Assembly: GCA_947495555.1 (NCBI GenBank)
Contig: CANLZI010000001.1
Location: 410,861-474,860, forward strand
From: an uncultured Erythrobacter sp.
GTDB taxonomy: Bacteria > Pseudomonadota > Alphaproteobacteria > Sphingomonadales > Sphingomonadaceae
Direction: 5' to 3'
DNA length: 64,000 nucleotides
The notes below the pieces were generated by a model. It made no database searches. It was not told the DNA's origin and worked only from the letters and a program-made list of their open reading frames with translations. The translations under genes and the position numbers were made by a program. Of the stretch, positions 56,732 through 64,000 are shown one piece after another. The first letter of the stretch is position 1, and every line of letters starts with the position of its first letter.

Positions 56732-56853
56732 ACGGAAGTCCTAGTTAAAAAGGCAAAACTTGGCCCGCCTCTAGGCCTCTCGCAAGCGCGGCGCAAGGGC
56801 AGGAATCGGGTAATTCAGAGGACTTTAGGCGCGATCGCCGGAATCGCCCACGA

Positions 56854-58119
56854 TTACTTTGCCGGGTCCGTCAGCTGCAGCCGCCGGATTTGCGTTGGCA
56901 GCGCCTCCATGCCTTCCTTCAGCTCACCTTCGATGTAGCGGTCCCACTGTCCATTGCCGATATAAATCAGCGCGTCACCATCGATGCTGCCAGAGAGCGG
57001 CTCGGTCCAATCTGAATGGGCTTGTTCCAATATGCGATGACCCGTTACGCGCGTGCCATCCTTTGACAGTTCAAAGGCGCTGATCCGCATTGGACTGGTG
57101 CCGTTCTGCACTGCGATCAGTTCGTGGCCATAGCGCCACAACCCATCAACGCCGTCGAGAATAATTGGAATATCCGATGCCAGGCGCGATACCGAACCAT
57201 CTGCGAGATCGACTATCGCGATCCCGTAACGATAATCGCTGACGTAGAGCCTTGAATTGTCTTCGCTGGTTGCGAGACCTTGGGGAGAACGGAATGTCCC
57301 TGGCGCCACCAGCGCTTCCAGTTGTTCCTGACCGAGTGAAGCCTTGTAGACCCCGCCGCCGATGGGATCGCTAGTGTACAAAGTGCCGTCCGGACCAACC
57401 GCAAGATCAGACGAGTTCACGCCTTCTGGCGCCGGAATCAAATTCCTTTCGCCCTCCACGCCAACCATTCGATAGAGCCCGCTAAATCCTCGCCCGCCCT
57501 CTTTGGAACCGTCAATATTGCCCGAAGCGATCCAAATACTTTGGCGCTCTTCATCCCAAACCATCCCGCTGACATTAGCCATACCGCTACGATCGAAATG
57601 GAGCACCGATCCTTTGGCGAACAGAGCCGAAACAAAATTGTCGCTGACTGATGTGGCCAGATAATCCGGTTTGGGAGTCACATTCAAACGAGCGTTTTCT
57701 GGGAAACGTATAACCGTCTCCAGTAAGCCGCTGCCGGTTGGGAATATCGCAGCGACCTCACTCGCTTCAATAACTTCGGCCTCGGCCCGCAACCGCTCTG
57801 CGATCCTTCCCGGATCAACCCCTGCGAGCAATTTTGGGACCTGTGCTTGCGCGACATCGCTGAAAACATAGCCGCGGTCATACAGCCATTCCAGCAGCTC
57901 CATGATCCGCTCGGCCTCACCGGCGGCCAGCAGAGGCTGCAACAGCCGCAAGCGCACTGTTCCGCTATCGGGAAAATCAAGCGCGAGCTGTTCCAGCCCC
58001 TCTACATCGCGGATCTGGCCGGTGGCTTCATCGACCGCGCGCCATTCGGGGGCATCCGCTGCCAACGCAGGCGCCGCAAGGCCGAGCGCCACAGCTGCCA
58101 TCAGCGCTCGCAGCATCAT
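56854..58119 (-). CDS. Exported protein with helical repeat and beta-propeller (SMP-30-like) domain
   Basis: 421 residues; ATG 58116 is an equally good start. A signal peptide (cleavage near A-L-A-A, about 20) is followed by a short helical, TPR-like part (about 38-110) and a C-terminal half with repeating strands (S-G-M-V-W-D-E; S-S-D-L-A-V-G-P-D-G-T-L-Y; P-Q-G-L-A-T-S-E-D-N-S-R-L-Y-V-S-D) like gluconolactonase/SMP-30 propellers. It is probably periplasmic; substrate unknown. Its start overlaps the aldehyde dehydrogenase stop (ATGA), so the two are co-expressed. Confidence 0.65.
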   Translation of the reverse strand: MMLRALMAAVALGLAAPALAADAPEWRAVDEATGQIRDVEGLEQLALDFPDSGTVRLRLLQPLLAAGEAERIMELLEWLYDRGYVFSDVAQAQVPKLLAGVDPGRIAERLRAEAEVIEASEVAAIFPTGSGLLETVIRFPENARLNVTPKPDYLATSVSDNFVSALFAKGSVLHFDRSGMANVSGMVWDEERQSIWIASGNIDGSKEGGRGFSGLYRMVGVEGERNLIPAPEGVNSSDLAVGPDGTLYTSDPIGGGVYKASLGQEQLEALVAPGTFRSPQGLATSEDNSRLYVSDYRYGIAIVDLADGSVSRLASDIPIILDGVDGLWRYGHELIAVQNGTSPMRISAFELSKDGTRVTGHRILEQAHSDWTEPLSGSIDGDALIYIGNGQWDRYIEGELKEGMEALPTQIRRLQLTDPAK

Positions 58120-59546
58120 TTCAATAAGCCAGCCAAAGCCTTGTCTGTTGCCTTGCCATAAGGTGGTTTGAACCCGCCCAGTTTCGCAATATCAATCTTG
58201 GGTTGGTGGTACACAGAGCGCGCGTGGCTGAATTCGCGGAAGCCTTCGACACCGTGGTACGATCCCATGCCTGAAGGGCCAACGCCGCCGAATGGCAGAT
58301 CATCCATAGAGATGTGGAAGATCACATCATTGACGGTCACGCCGCCAGAGATCGTGCGGGTCAGGACTTGCTCTTGCTCGGCCTTGTCCTCGCCGAAGTA
58401 ATACAGGCCCAACGGACGATCATTGGCATTCACATAGTCGATGGCTTCATCGATGTTGCGATAGGTCTTTACCGGCAGGACCGGCCCGAACAATTCTTCC
58501 TGCATGGCCAGCATGCCGTCTTCCACATTGCGCAGAATTGTGAGCGGCATCTTGCGGGCATTGGTGTTGGAGAAATCTTCATTGGCAGGATTGACCTCGA
58601 TCACCTCAGCACCCTTGTCGCGCGCATCCGCGACAACTTCTTGCAACCGGTCAAAGTGACGATCGGACACGATCGATGCATAGTCATCATTATGCAGCAC
58701 GGTGGGATACATCGCCGAAGCAGCGTTGCTGACACCAGCGATTGCCTCGTCCTCCATGTCTTCTGGCACAATCATGTAATCGGGCGAGAGGCAGATCTGC
58801 CCCGCATTCATCATCTTGCCCAAGGCGATCCGCTCTCCGGCACGAGTAAGATCGGCGCTACGGCCCATGAAAACGGGGCTTTTGCCGCCCAATTCCAAGG
58901 TCACCGGCACCAGATTGGCAGATGCCGCTTCCATCACCCGGCGCCCCGTTGGGGTCGATCCGGTGAACACCAGATGGTCAAACGGCAGCGATGAAAATTC
59001 CGCCGCGACTTCAGGCCCGCCGGTAACAACGGCAAGCTCGTCAGGGGTGAAATATTCGGTCACCAATTCCGCCATCAACAAAGATGTCCGCTCGGTGAAC
59101 TCGCTGGGCTTAATCATCGCACGATTTCCCGCAGCAAAGATCTGCATCAAGGGCGAGAAAGCCAGGTTGACCGGAAAATTCCACGGGCTGAGGATACCGA
59201 CCACGCCTTTGGGCTCATAACGAACCTCTGCCTTGGCGCCCAACAATCCCAGCGGAAACTGAACTTTGCGTTTTTCGCTTTTGGTCCATTTGGACATGTT
59301 CTTGAGCGAATACTGACCCACGCTCACCGTGGCCGCAATATCGGTCAGAATGGATTGCTGGATGCTGCGGCTGCCAAAATCGGCCGCCATAACTTTGGCG
59401 AATTCTTCCGCATGGGTTTTGAGCAAGGTCAAAGCGCGATTGATCCGGTCAACACGCTTGGACATTTCTTCTGGCCGGTTGGCGGTGAAGACCGAGCGTT
59501 GCAGTTTTAGGATTCGCTCCATCTCGTCACGTTTGGATTCAGCCAT
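58116..59546 (-). CDS. Coniferyl-aldehyde dehydrogenase-type aldehyde dehydrogenase
   Basis: 476 residues from the second of two adjacent ATGs (59546), which gives AGGAG a six-base spacing; 59549 is the alternative. NAD(P)-dependent aldehyde dehydrogenase with S-P-W-N-F-P-V-N-L (Asn169-type), F-T-G-S-T-P-T-G-R, L-E-L-G-G-K-S-P (general base Glu) and M-N-A-G-Q-I-C-L-S-P-D-Y (nucleophile Cys). The sequence style and C-terminal H-Q-P-K match the coniferyl-aldehyde dehydrogenase branch, which also oxidises other aromatic or aliphatic aldehydes. The true substrate is unknown. Confidence 0.88.
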   Translation of the reverse strand: MAESKRDEMERILKLQRSVFTANRPEEMSKRVDRINRALTLLKTHAEEFAKVMAADFGSRSIQQSILTDIAATVSVGQYSLKNMSKWTKSEKRKVQFPLGLLGAKAEVRYEPKGVVGILSPWNFPVNLAFSPLMQIFAAGNRAMIKPSEFTERTSLLMAELVTEYFTPDELAVVTGGPEVAAEFSSLPFDHLVFTGSTPTGRRVMEAASANLVPVTLELGGKSPVFMGRSADLTRAGERIALGKMMNAGQICLSPDYMIVPEDMEDEAIAGVSNAASAMYPTVLHNDDYASIVSDRHFDRLQEVVADARDKGAEVIEVNPANEDFSNTNARKMPLTILRNVEDGMLAMQEELFGPVLPVKTYRNIDEAIDYVNANDRPLGLYYFGEDKAEQEQVLTRTISGGVTVNDVIFHISMDDLPFGGVGPSGMGSYHGVEGFREFSHARSVYHQPKIDIAKLGGFKPPYGKATDKALAGLLK

Positions 59547-59720
59547 CATTCGCTCCTAGTAATTGTGTGCCGCCAGTTTCAGTTGCGGATTGCCATTGGT
59601 TCTTGCCGATGCTGGCCGCAAACACAAGTTCATACGAATGACCACGCATTACGAATTGAATTTGCCAAAGCTGCAACGTACATGCGCGACACATTCATTC
59701 TCCATCGAAGGCCCAATTTC

Positions 59721-60920
59721 ATGACCCAATTGTCCAGCGCTGATCCGATTGTCATTCTGTCTTATGCTCGCACCCCGATGGGCGGCATGCAAGGCGCATT
59801 GGCCGATGTGTCAGCGACAGATCTGGGGGCGACCGCAGTCAAGGCAGCGGTTGAGCGGTCCAATGTCGATGCAGAAACTTTCGACCGGATTTACATGGGC
59901 TGCGTGCTGCCAGCGGGATTGGGACAAGCCCCTGCGCGTCAGGCTGGCATCAAAGCAGGCCTGCCCAAATCGGTTCAGGCCACAACGGTAAACAAGGTGT
60001 GCGGCAGCGGTATGCAGACCGTTATCATGGGTTCAGAGGCACTGGCTTGCGGTACGGTTGATATGGTTATTGCCGGCGGGATGGAGAGCATGACCAACGC
60101 TCCCTATCTGCTGAAAAAGCATCGCTCGGGCGCGCGTATCGGACATGATACGGCCTATGATCATATGTTCCTGGATGGGCTGGAAGATGCCTATGAAGAA
60201 GGCCGCGCGATGGGCACCTTTGCCCAGGACACCGCCGACGAATATCAGCTGACCCGCGAGACCATGGACAAATATTCCATCGAGTCTTTGCGCCGCGCCA
60301 ATGCGGCCATCGAGACCGGTGCGTTTGCCGATGAAGTTGTTCCCGTGACCTTCAAGACCCGCAAGGGCGAAGTCACCGTTGAAGTAGACGAGCAGCCTGG
60401 CAAAGGCCGTCCGGACAAGATTCCACAGCTGCGCGCTGCATTTGCCAAAGACGGGACAATCACGGCCGCAACCTCCAGCTCCATCTCTGATGGCGCAGCC
60501 GCGGTGGTGCTCACCCGCTCCAGCGTTGCAGCAGAGAAAGGCTTGCAGCCGGTCGCCAAGATCACGGCCATCGCAGCCCATGCCCGGGAACCCAAAGACT
60601 TCACCATTGCCCCCGTCGGCGCGATCGAAAAAGTCCTGAAGAATGCCGGTTGGACCATTGATGATGTCGATCTGTGGGAAGTGAACGAAGCCTTCGCCTG
60701 TGTTGCTATGTTCGCCATGAAAGACATCGGCATCCCGCATGATAAGATCAACGTGAACGGCGGCGCGACAGCCTTGGGCCACCCCATCGGCGCGTCGGGC
60801 ACAAGGATCATCGTGACCTTGCTGAATGCGCTGAAAAATCAGGGCAAAACCAAGGGTGTTGCCAGCCTGTGCATCGGCGGCGGCGAAGCCACGGCCATTG
60901 CGGTAGAGATCACCGAATAA
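59721..60920 (+). CDS. Acetyl-CoA C-acyltransferase (thiolase)
   Basis: 399 residues from ATG 59721, with GAAGG ten bases upstream; ATG 59682 is a longer alternative. Thiolase motifs: V-N-K-V-C-G-S-G-M-Q-T-V with nucleophile Cys94, the E-S-M-T-N-A-P-Y segment, N-G-G-A-T-A-L-G-H-P-I-G-A-S-G (His) and C-I-G-G-G-E-A (second Cys). It is biosynthetic-type acetoacetyl-CoA thiolase in overall pattern, but beta-oxidation use is also possible. It diverges from the aldehyde dehydrogenase across about 170 bp. Confidence 0.93.
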   Translation: MTQLSSADPIVILSYARTPMGGMQGALADVSATDLGATAVKAAVERSNVDAETFDRIYMGCVLPAGLGQAPARQAGIKAGLPKSVQATTVNKVCGSGMQTVIMGSEALACGTVDMVIAGGMESMTNAPYLLKKHRSGARIGHDTAYDHMFLDGLEDAYEEGRAMGTFAQDTADEYQLTRETMDKYSIESLRRANAAIETGAFADEVVPVTFKTRKGEVTVEVDEQPGKGRPDKIPQLRAAFAKDGTITAATSSSISDGAAAVVLTRSSVAAEKGLQPVAKITAIAAHAREPKDFTIAPVGAIEKVLKNAGWTIDDVDLWEVNEAFACVAMFAMKDIGIPHDKINVNGGATALGHPIGASGTRIIVTLLNALKNQGKTKGVASLCIGGGEATAIAVEITE

Positions 60921-61002
60921 GGGCAGATTTCGCAATCGCGGGTTTACGTGCTAGCACCTTCGGCTCAATGTGGTTTGATGCCGCTTGCTAAGGGGGATTG
61001 CT

Positions 61003-61440
61003 ATGCGGACTGTGCTGATTGCGACGGCAATGGCGGTTGCGTTGACTGGGTGTTCGCAGCCAGAGGCTCCTGCTGATCTTGAGCAAGTTGAAGAAAATCT
61101 CGACGATGCAGGCCTTGCCAATGCAGGGCCCACTGCCGTTGATGGTGGACCCATTGCCGGAGCGTTTAACACCGTTGATAGCGATGGAACCGAGGCAATC
61201 TGGACCTTGAACGCAGACGGCACGTTTACGCTCGCGGCCAATGGCCTTGATCCCGTAACAGGCACTTACACCAATACAGATTCCGATAATGGTGCAGAAT
61301 TCTGCGCCGAACCCGACGATGCAGACGCCGGGAAGCTATGCTGGGACCTAACACGCCCCGGTGACGACGGGAGTTGGACGGCCACCGCAGATGATGGTTC
61401 TGTCCTTACCGTAACCAGGGTCGAAAATTCCGCAAATTGA
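61003..61440 (+). CDS. Acidic lipoprotein (first of tandem pair)
   Basis: 145 residues from ATG 61003, preceded by AAGGGGGAT. Lipobox A-L-T-G-C places the lipidated Cys at 17. The mature part is very acidic and Thr/Asp/Gly-rich. The C-terminal segment has F-C-A-E ... L-C-W-D ... G-D-D-G-S-W-T-A-T-A-D-D-G-S, shared with the next gene (C-F-D-A ... T-C-W-T ... G-E-D-G-S-F-T-S-V-S-D-D-G-D), so they are paralogues with two conserved Cys. No known family. Probably outer-membrane or periplasmic. Confidence 0.7.
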   Translation: MRTVLIATAMAVALTGCSQPEAPADLEQVEENLDDAGLANAGPTAVDGGPIAGAFNTVDSDGTEAIWTLNADGTFTLAANGLDPVTGTYTNTDSDNGAEFCAEPDDADAGKLCWDLTRPGDDGSWTATADDGSVLTVTRVENSAN

Positions 61441-61462
61441 ATGATTTATTGGAGGTATAGTA

Positions 61463-61855
61463 ATGAAAAAACTGATCGCATTGGCAAGCATCGCCGCACT
61501 GGCAGCTTGCGCCGAAGCTGAAGCACCTGCCGTTGAAGAAGCCGCTGAAGAAGTGGCAGCACCTGCTCCCGTTGGAGCGGGCGCCTACGAAGTCACCTAT
61601 GCCGACGGTACAGTTGGCACAATGGTGAGCACTGAGGAAGGCACCTTTACAACAACCATTGGCGACCAAACTGCCACTGGTACTATTGTCGAAGAAGATG
61701 GCAAAGTTTGCTTTGATGCAGATGGCGATGAAGAAGGCGCTACTTGCTGGACCAACAGCCCAGCTGGCGAAGATGGTTCGTTCACTTCAGTCAGCGACGA
61801 TGGCGACACCGTTTCTGTTGCTCCCGTAGCAGAAGAAGCTGACGCTGAAGGCTAA
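61463..61855 (+). CDS. Acidic lipoprotein (second of tandem pair)
   Basis: 130 residues with GGAGG (61451-61455) seven bases before ATG 61463. Signal peptide and lipobox L-A-A-C (Cys16), then an Ala/Glu/Val-rich linker (about 17-40) and a small beta-rich domain with the Cys pair and G-S-F-T-S-V-S-D-D-G-D motif shared with the preceding gene. Strongly acidic (many Glu/Asp, very few basic residues). Followed by a strong terminator. Function unknown. Confidence 0.7.
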   Translation: MKKLIALASIAALAACAEAEAPAVEEAAEEVAAPAPVGAGAYEVTYADGTVGTMVSTEEGTFTTTIGDQTATGTIVEEDGKVCFDADGDEEGATCWTNSPAGEDGSFTSVSDDGDTVSVAPVAEEADAEG

Positions 61856-61879
61856 GGCTTTTTGGCTATTTGAGAATTG

Positions 61880-61908
61880 GGGCGGTCCAGAAATGGGCTG
61901 CCCTTTTT
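61880..61908 (+). terminator. Intrinsic terminator of the lipoprotein pair
   Basis: A 10-bp stem (GGGC... at 61880-61889 with ...GCCC at 61894-61903, two G-T wobbles) caps a GAAA tetraloop and is followed directly by TTTTT (61904-61908). It lies 24 bp after the second lipoprotein stop and also precedes the end of the convergent SH3 gene. Confidence 0.85.
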
Positions 61909-61951
61909 CTTTGCACGACATTCAAACCTGCGATTTAGGTTGGCCTAAGAC

Positions 61952-62422
61952 TTAGGGTTCTCCGTCGCCCCACAGTCGCTCTGCTTTGACCCAGCCATCG
62001 CGGCCATCAACATTCAAGCGGCACCAACCATCTGTGCAATTGCCCAGCACACCCACCACGCCTGGTTCCAGATTCCACTTCAATTGTGCTGCGTCATTGG
62101 GCTCGGCACGCATGGCCGCCACCCCTTCACCAATCACAATCGCACCGCGATCTGGTGTCAAGAGGCGCGCAACGACCCATCCCTGAGTGCCGTCGATATC
62201 CTCGATCAGACGCCAGCCTTCCATCACGCGCACAACTTTGATCGGCAGGCCCTTGCGTTTGTAGACCCAATCGATGCGGTAATCGGGGCTTGGCCCGACC
62301 CGCATATTGACCTCTCCCGCCCGCATCGCTGCCCAATATGGAACCTCCCGGTTCTGGGCAGAGGCAGTCGCCATCGGCGCAATCAACGCAAATGCAGTTA
62401 TAAGGGCAATGAGTGAACGCAT
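61952..62422 (-). CDS. Exported SH3-domain protein
   Basis: 156 residues from ATG 62422 (another in-frame start at 62443). Signal peptide with cleavage near A-S-A-Q (about 23). Two bacterial SH3-like repeats follow: V-N-M-R-V-G-P-S-P-D-Y ... G-W-R-L-I-E-D-I-D-G-T-Q-G-W-V and A-A-M-R-A-E-P-N-D ... G-W-C-R-L-N-V-D-G-R-D-G-W-V. Two Cys in G-N-C-T-D-G-W-C may pair. Such domains often bind peptidoglycan or act in the periplasm. It diverges from the dehydrogenase gene. Confidence 0.8.
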   Translation of the reverse strand: MRSLIALITAFALIAPMATASAQNREVPYWAAMRAGEVNMRVGPSPDYRIDWVYKRKGLPIKVVRVMEGWRLIEDIDGTQGWVVARLLTPDRGAIVIGEGVAAMRAEPNDAAQLKWNLEPGVVGVLGNCTDGWCRLNVDGRDGWVKAERLWGDGEP

Positions 62423-62534
62423 ATCACCGGCAGCAATACCCAATTGCGCCGCATAGCTTCAACCCCTGATGTTTCTAAACCTTGGCTTTTAACATGCTTG
62501 ACCGCATCGCCCTGCCCGTCCTAGCGCAAATCTT

Positions 62535-63554
62535 ATGGCAAATGATGACGCGCTTTCGCGCAAACCGATTGACCGAACACCCAAAGTCTTTGTGACGCGG
62601 CACCTGATGCCCAATGTCGAGGCACGGATGAGCGAGCTGTTCGATACGACGCTCAACAGCAGTGATACGCCGCTGTCGCGCGACCAGCTGATGGCAGCCA
62701 TGCGCGAATGTGACGTTCTGGTCCCCGCGGTCACAGACAGTATCGATGCTCAGATGATCGAACAGGCAGGCGAAAATCTGCGCCTGATCGCTAGTTTTGG
62801 TGCGGGCACCGAACATATTGCGTTGAGCGCTGCGGCCAAACGCAAGATCATCGTCACCAATACGCCCGGTGTTTTCACGGATGACACAGCCGATCTCACC
62901 ATGGCAGGCATCATTGGTGTTCCTCGCCGCATTCGCGAAGGGACTGCATTGGTCAGACGCGGCGAATGGACTGGCTGGGCGCCATCAGGAATGCTGGGCC
63001 GTAAGCTGGGCGGCAAGGTGCTGGGTATTGTCGGCATGGGACGGATTGGCCAGGCGGTTGCACATCGTGCGCGCGCCTTCGGGTTGAAGGTGGCCTATCA
63101 TGGTCGCCGGCAACTTCCCGAAGCGCTGGAGCAAATGTTGGGGGCCACATTTGTCAGCGATCTGGATGCGTTGGTGGAACAATCCGACATTCTGACTCTG
63201 CATTGTCCGCTGACGGATGAAACCAAGGGCCTGTTGGACAAGCGCCGGATTGCCTTGATGAAGCCAGGGGCCAGCATCATCAACACCGCACGCGGTGAAT
63301 TGATCGATCAAGAAGCGCTGATTGCTGCCTTGGAAAGCGGGCAGTTGGTAGGCGCGGGCCTCGATGTCTATCCTGACGAACCCAATGTCGACCAGCGGCT
63401 GCTCGATCACCCCAATGTGATGACCTTGCCGCATATCGGCAGCGCCACAGCAGAGGGGCGCGAAGCATCTGGCGAGAAGATCATCGCCAATATCCGCTTT
63501 TGGATGGACGGTCATCGTCCCCCTGATCAAGTGCTGGAAGCGTTGATCCACTAG
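62535..63554 (+). CDS. D-2-hydroxyacid dehydrogenase (glyoxylate/hydroxypyruvate reductase-like)
   Basis: 339 residues. Catalytic domain with A-S-F-G-A-G-T-E-H-I; NAD-binding Rossmann motif G-I-V-G-M-G-R-I-G-Q-A-V (about 165-176); catalytic Arg in N-T-A-R-G-E-L, Glu in P-D-E-P and His in L-P-H-I-G-S-A-T. The sequence pattern suits D-glycerate dehydrogenase/glyoxylate reductase, which reduces hydroxypyruvate or glyoxylate; the exact substrate is not certain. No good ribosome-binding site precedes ATG 62535, and no better start was seen. Confidence 0.9.
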   Translation: MANDDALSRKPIDRTPKVFVTRHLMPNVEARMSELFDTTLNSSDTPLSRDQLMAAMRECDVLVPAVTDSIDAQMIEQAGENLRLIASFGAGTEHIALSAAAKRKIIVTNTPGVFTDDTADLTMAGIIGVPRRIREGTALVRRGEWTGWAPSGMLGRKLGGKVLGIVGMGRIGQAVAHRARAFGLKVAYHGRRQLPEALEQMLGATFVSDLDALVEQSDILTLHCPLTDETKGLLDKRRIALMKPGASIINTARGELIDQEALIAALESGQLVGAGLDVYPDEPNVDQRLLDHPNVMTLPHIGSATAEGREASGEKIIANIRFWMDGHRPPDQVLEALIH

Positions 63555-63684
63555 TCAAACAAGTTCTGCATCAGCGCGCCTTCCATAATGGCATGACGCG
63601 GTGGCATGTCATACCAAAGTGCTCTGGGAAAATTGGCGCAGACCAATTGATTTTGTCGATCTGGCTCTGCATGAATGCCACGCA

Positions 63685-64000
63685 ATGGCCGGTCGAAATG
63701 TCAATCTGAGTGATTTGTGTGTGAGCTGTGGCCTGTGTTGTACGGGCGCGATCTTTTCACACGCCAAGCTGACCGAGGACGACAAGGCAATTTTGGCTGA
63801 CGCCGGCGTCAGTCAGAGTGACGGCGTTTATGTTGATGACCGGCTGCCTCTGCCCTGTCATTTCCTGTCTGGCACAGCCTGCACGATCTATGATCAAGGT
63901 CGACCCATGATTTGCGGCGATTATTTGTGCAAGCTGGTGAGAGATGTCGACGCTGGCAAAACGAGCATGGACGAGGCCAAGCAGGTAGCCGCTGAGGCCC
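63685..64000 (+). CDS. YkgJ-type cysteine-cluster protein, 3' truncated by window edge
   Basis: The first 105 residues are visible and the frame runs off the end. Cysteines at 12, 15, 18 and 19 (C-V-S-C-G-L-C-C), then 58, 66, 77 and 82 (D-R-P-M-I-C-G-D-Y-L-C-K) match the YkgJ/CxxCxxCC family, thought to bind a metal or Fe-S cluster. ATG 63685 is chosen because homologues normally start shortly before the first Cys motif. The frame is open back to 63589 with GTG codons at 63601 and 63619 and no clear ribosome-binding site, so the start is uncertain. Confidence 0.75.
   Translation, partial: MAGRNVNLSDLCVSCGLCCTGAIFSHAKLTEDDKAILADAGVSQSDGVYVDDRLPLPCHFLSGTACTIYDQGRPMICGDYLCKLVRDVDAGKTSMDEAKQVAAEA

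Noticed and set aside
60033..60935. 300-codon minus-strand open frame opposite the thiolase
   Set aside because: It is a GC-driven shadow of the thiolase; the translation is Gly/Asp/Arg-rich without family motifs.

Overview
The window comes from an alphaproteobacterial chromosome, most likely order Sphingomonadales near Erythrobacteraceae. This rests on gene order: ftsB-pdhA-pdhB with a lipoyl domain fused to E1 beta, tpiA-ppiD-trpE, trpG-trpD-trpC-moaC-moeA-lexA-comEC-gltX-gltA, and nuoA to nuoN followed by birA-coaX-rnj-DUF1467. An exact GTTC-N7-GTTC LexA box of the alphaproteobacterial type precedes lexA. Assignment to genus is inference.

Layout. 1-1390: the end of trmFO, an EF-hand protein and a short squalene/phytoene synthase-like protein. 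1570-4057: three coupled Flp/Tad-type genes (TadG-like and two TadE-like). 4075-8310: pyruvate dehydrogenase E1 (pdhB, pdhA), ftsB and an acyl-CoA dehydrogenase. 8474-10510: an MscS channel, a haloalkane dehalogenase and tRNA-Arg(CCT), whose 3' end is duplicated 139 bp away. 10548-12776: DUF1178, a nitrilase-like hydrolase, grxC and hsp20, the last preceded by a ROSE-like RNA thermometer. 13092-16119: pyrG, secG and tpiA. 16347-25541: ppiD, trpE, a lipoprotein glycosidase, trpG, trpD, trpC, moaC, moeA and lexA. 25622-30604: comEC, gltX and gltA.

30605-37235 is the least explained region. A four-gene minus-strand operon (Hpt-like protein, nucleotidyltransferase-like/membrane fusion, DUF2336-like protein, histidine-kinase-like protein) diverges from an 878-residue membrane-anchored coiled-coil protein. 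The phosphoacceptor His is replaced in both signalling proteins (Ser in the kinase-like one, Met in the Hpt-like one), while the kinase ATP site looks intact. The coiled-coil protein has the architecture and size of the Caulobacter polarity factor TipN. I propose this as a candidate polarity, division or envelope system working without classical His-Asp phosphotransfer.

37237-56731: a long minus-strand operon that encodes all 14 complex I subunits, then birA, coaX, rnj and a DUF1467 gene. Five non-canonical genes sit among the nuo genes (118, 60, 245, 91 and 33 residues). Almost all are joined to their neighbours by 1-8 nt overlaps, so they are candidate lineage-specific complex I accessory or assembly factors. 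56854-64000: a secreted beta-propeller-like protein, a coniferyl-type aldehyde dehydrogenase, a thiolase, two tandem paralogous acidic lipoproteins with a clear terminator, an SH3 protein, a D-2-hydroxyacid dehydrogenase and a truncated YkgJ-type cysteine-cluster protein. I saw no insertion sequence, CRISPR array or rRNA operon.
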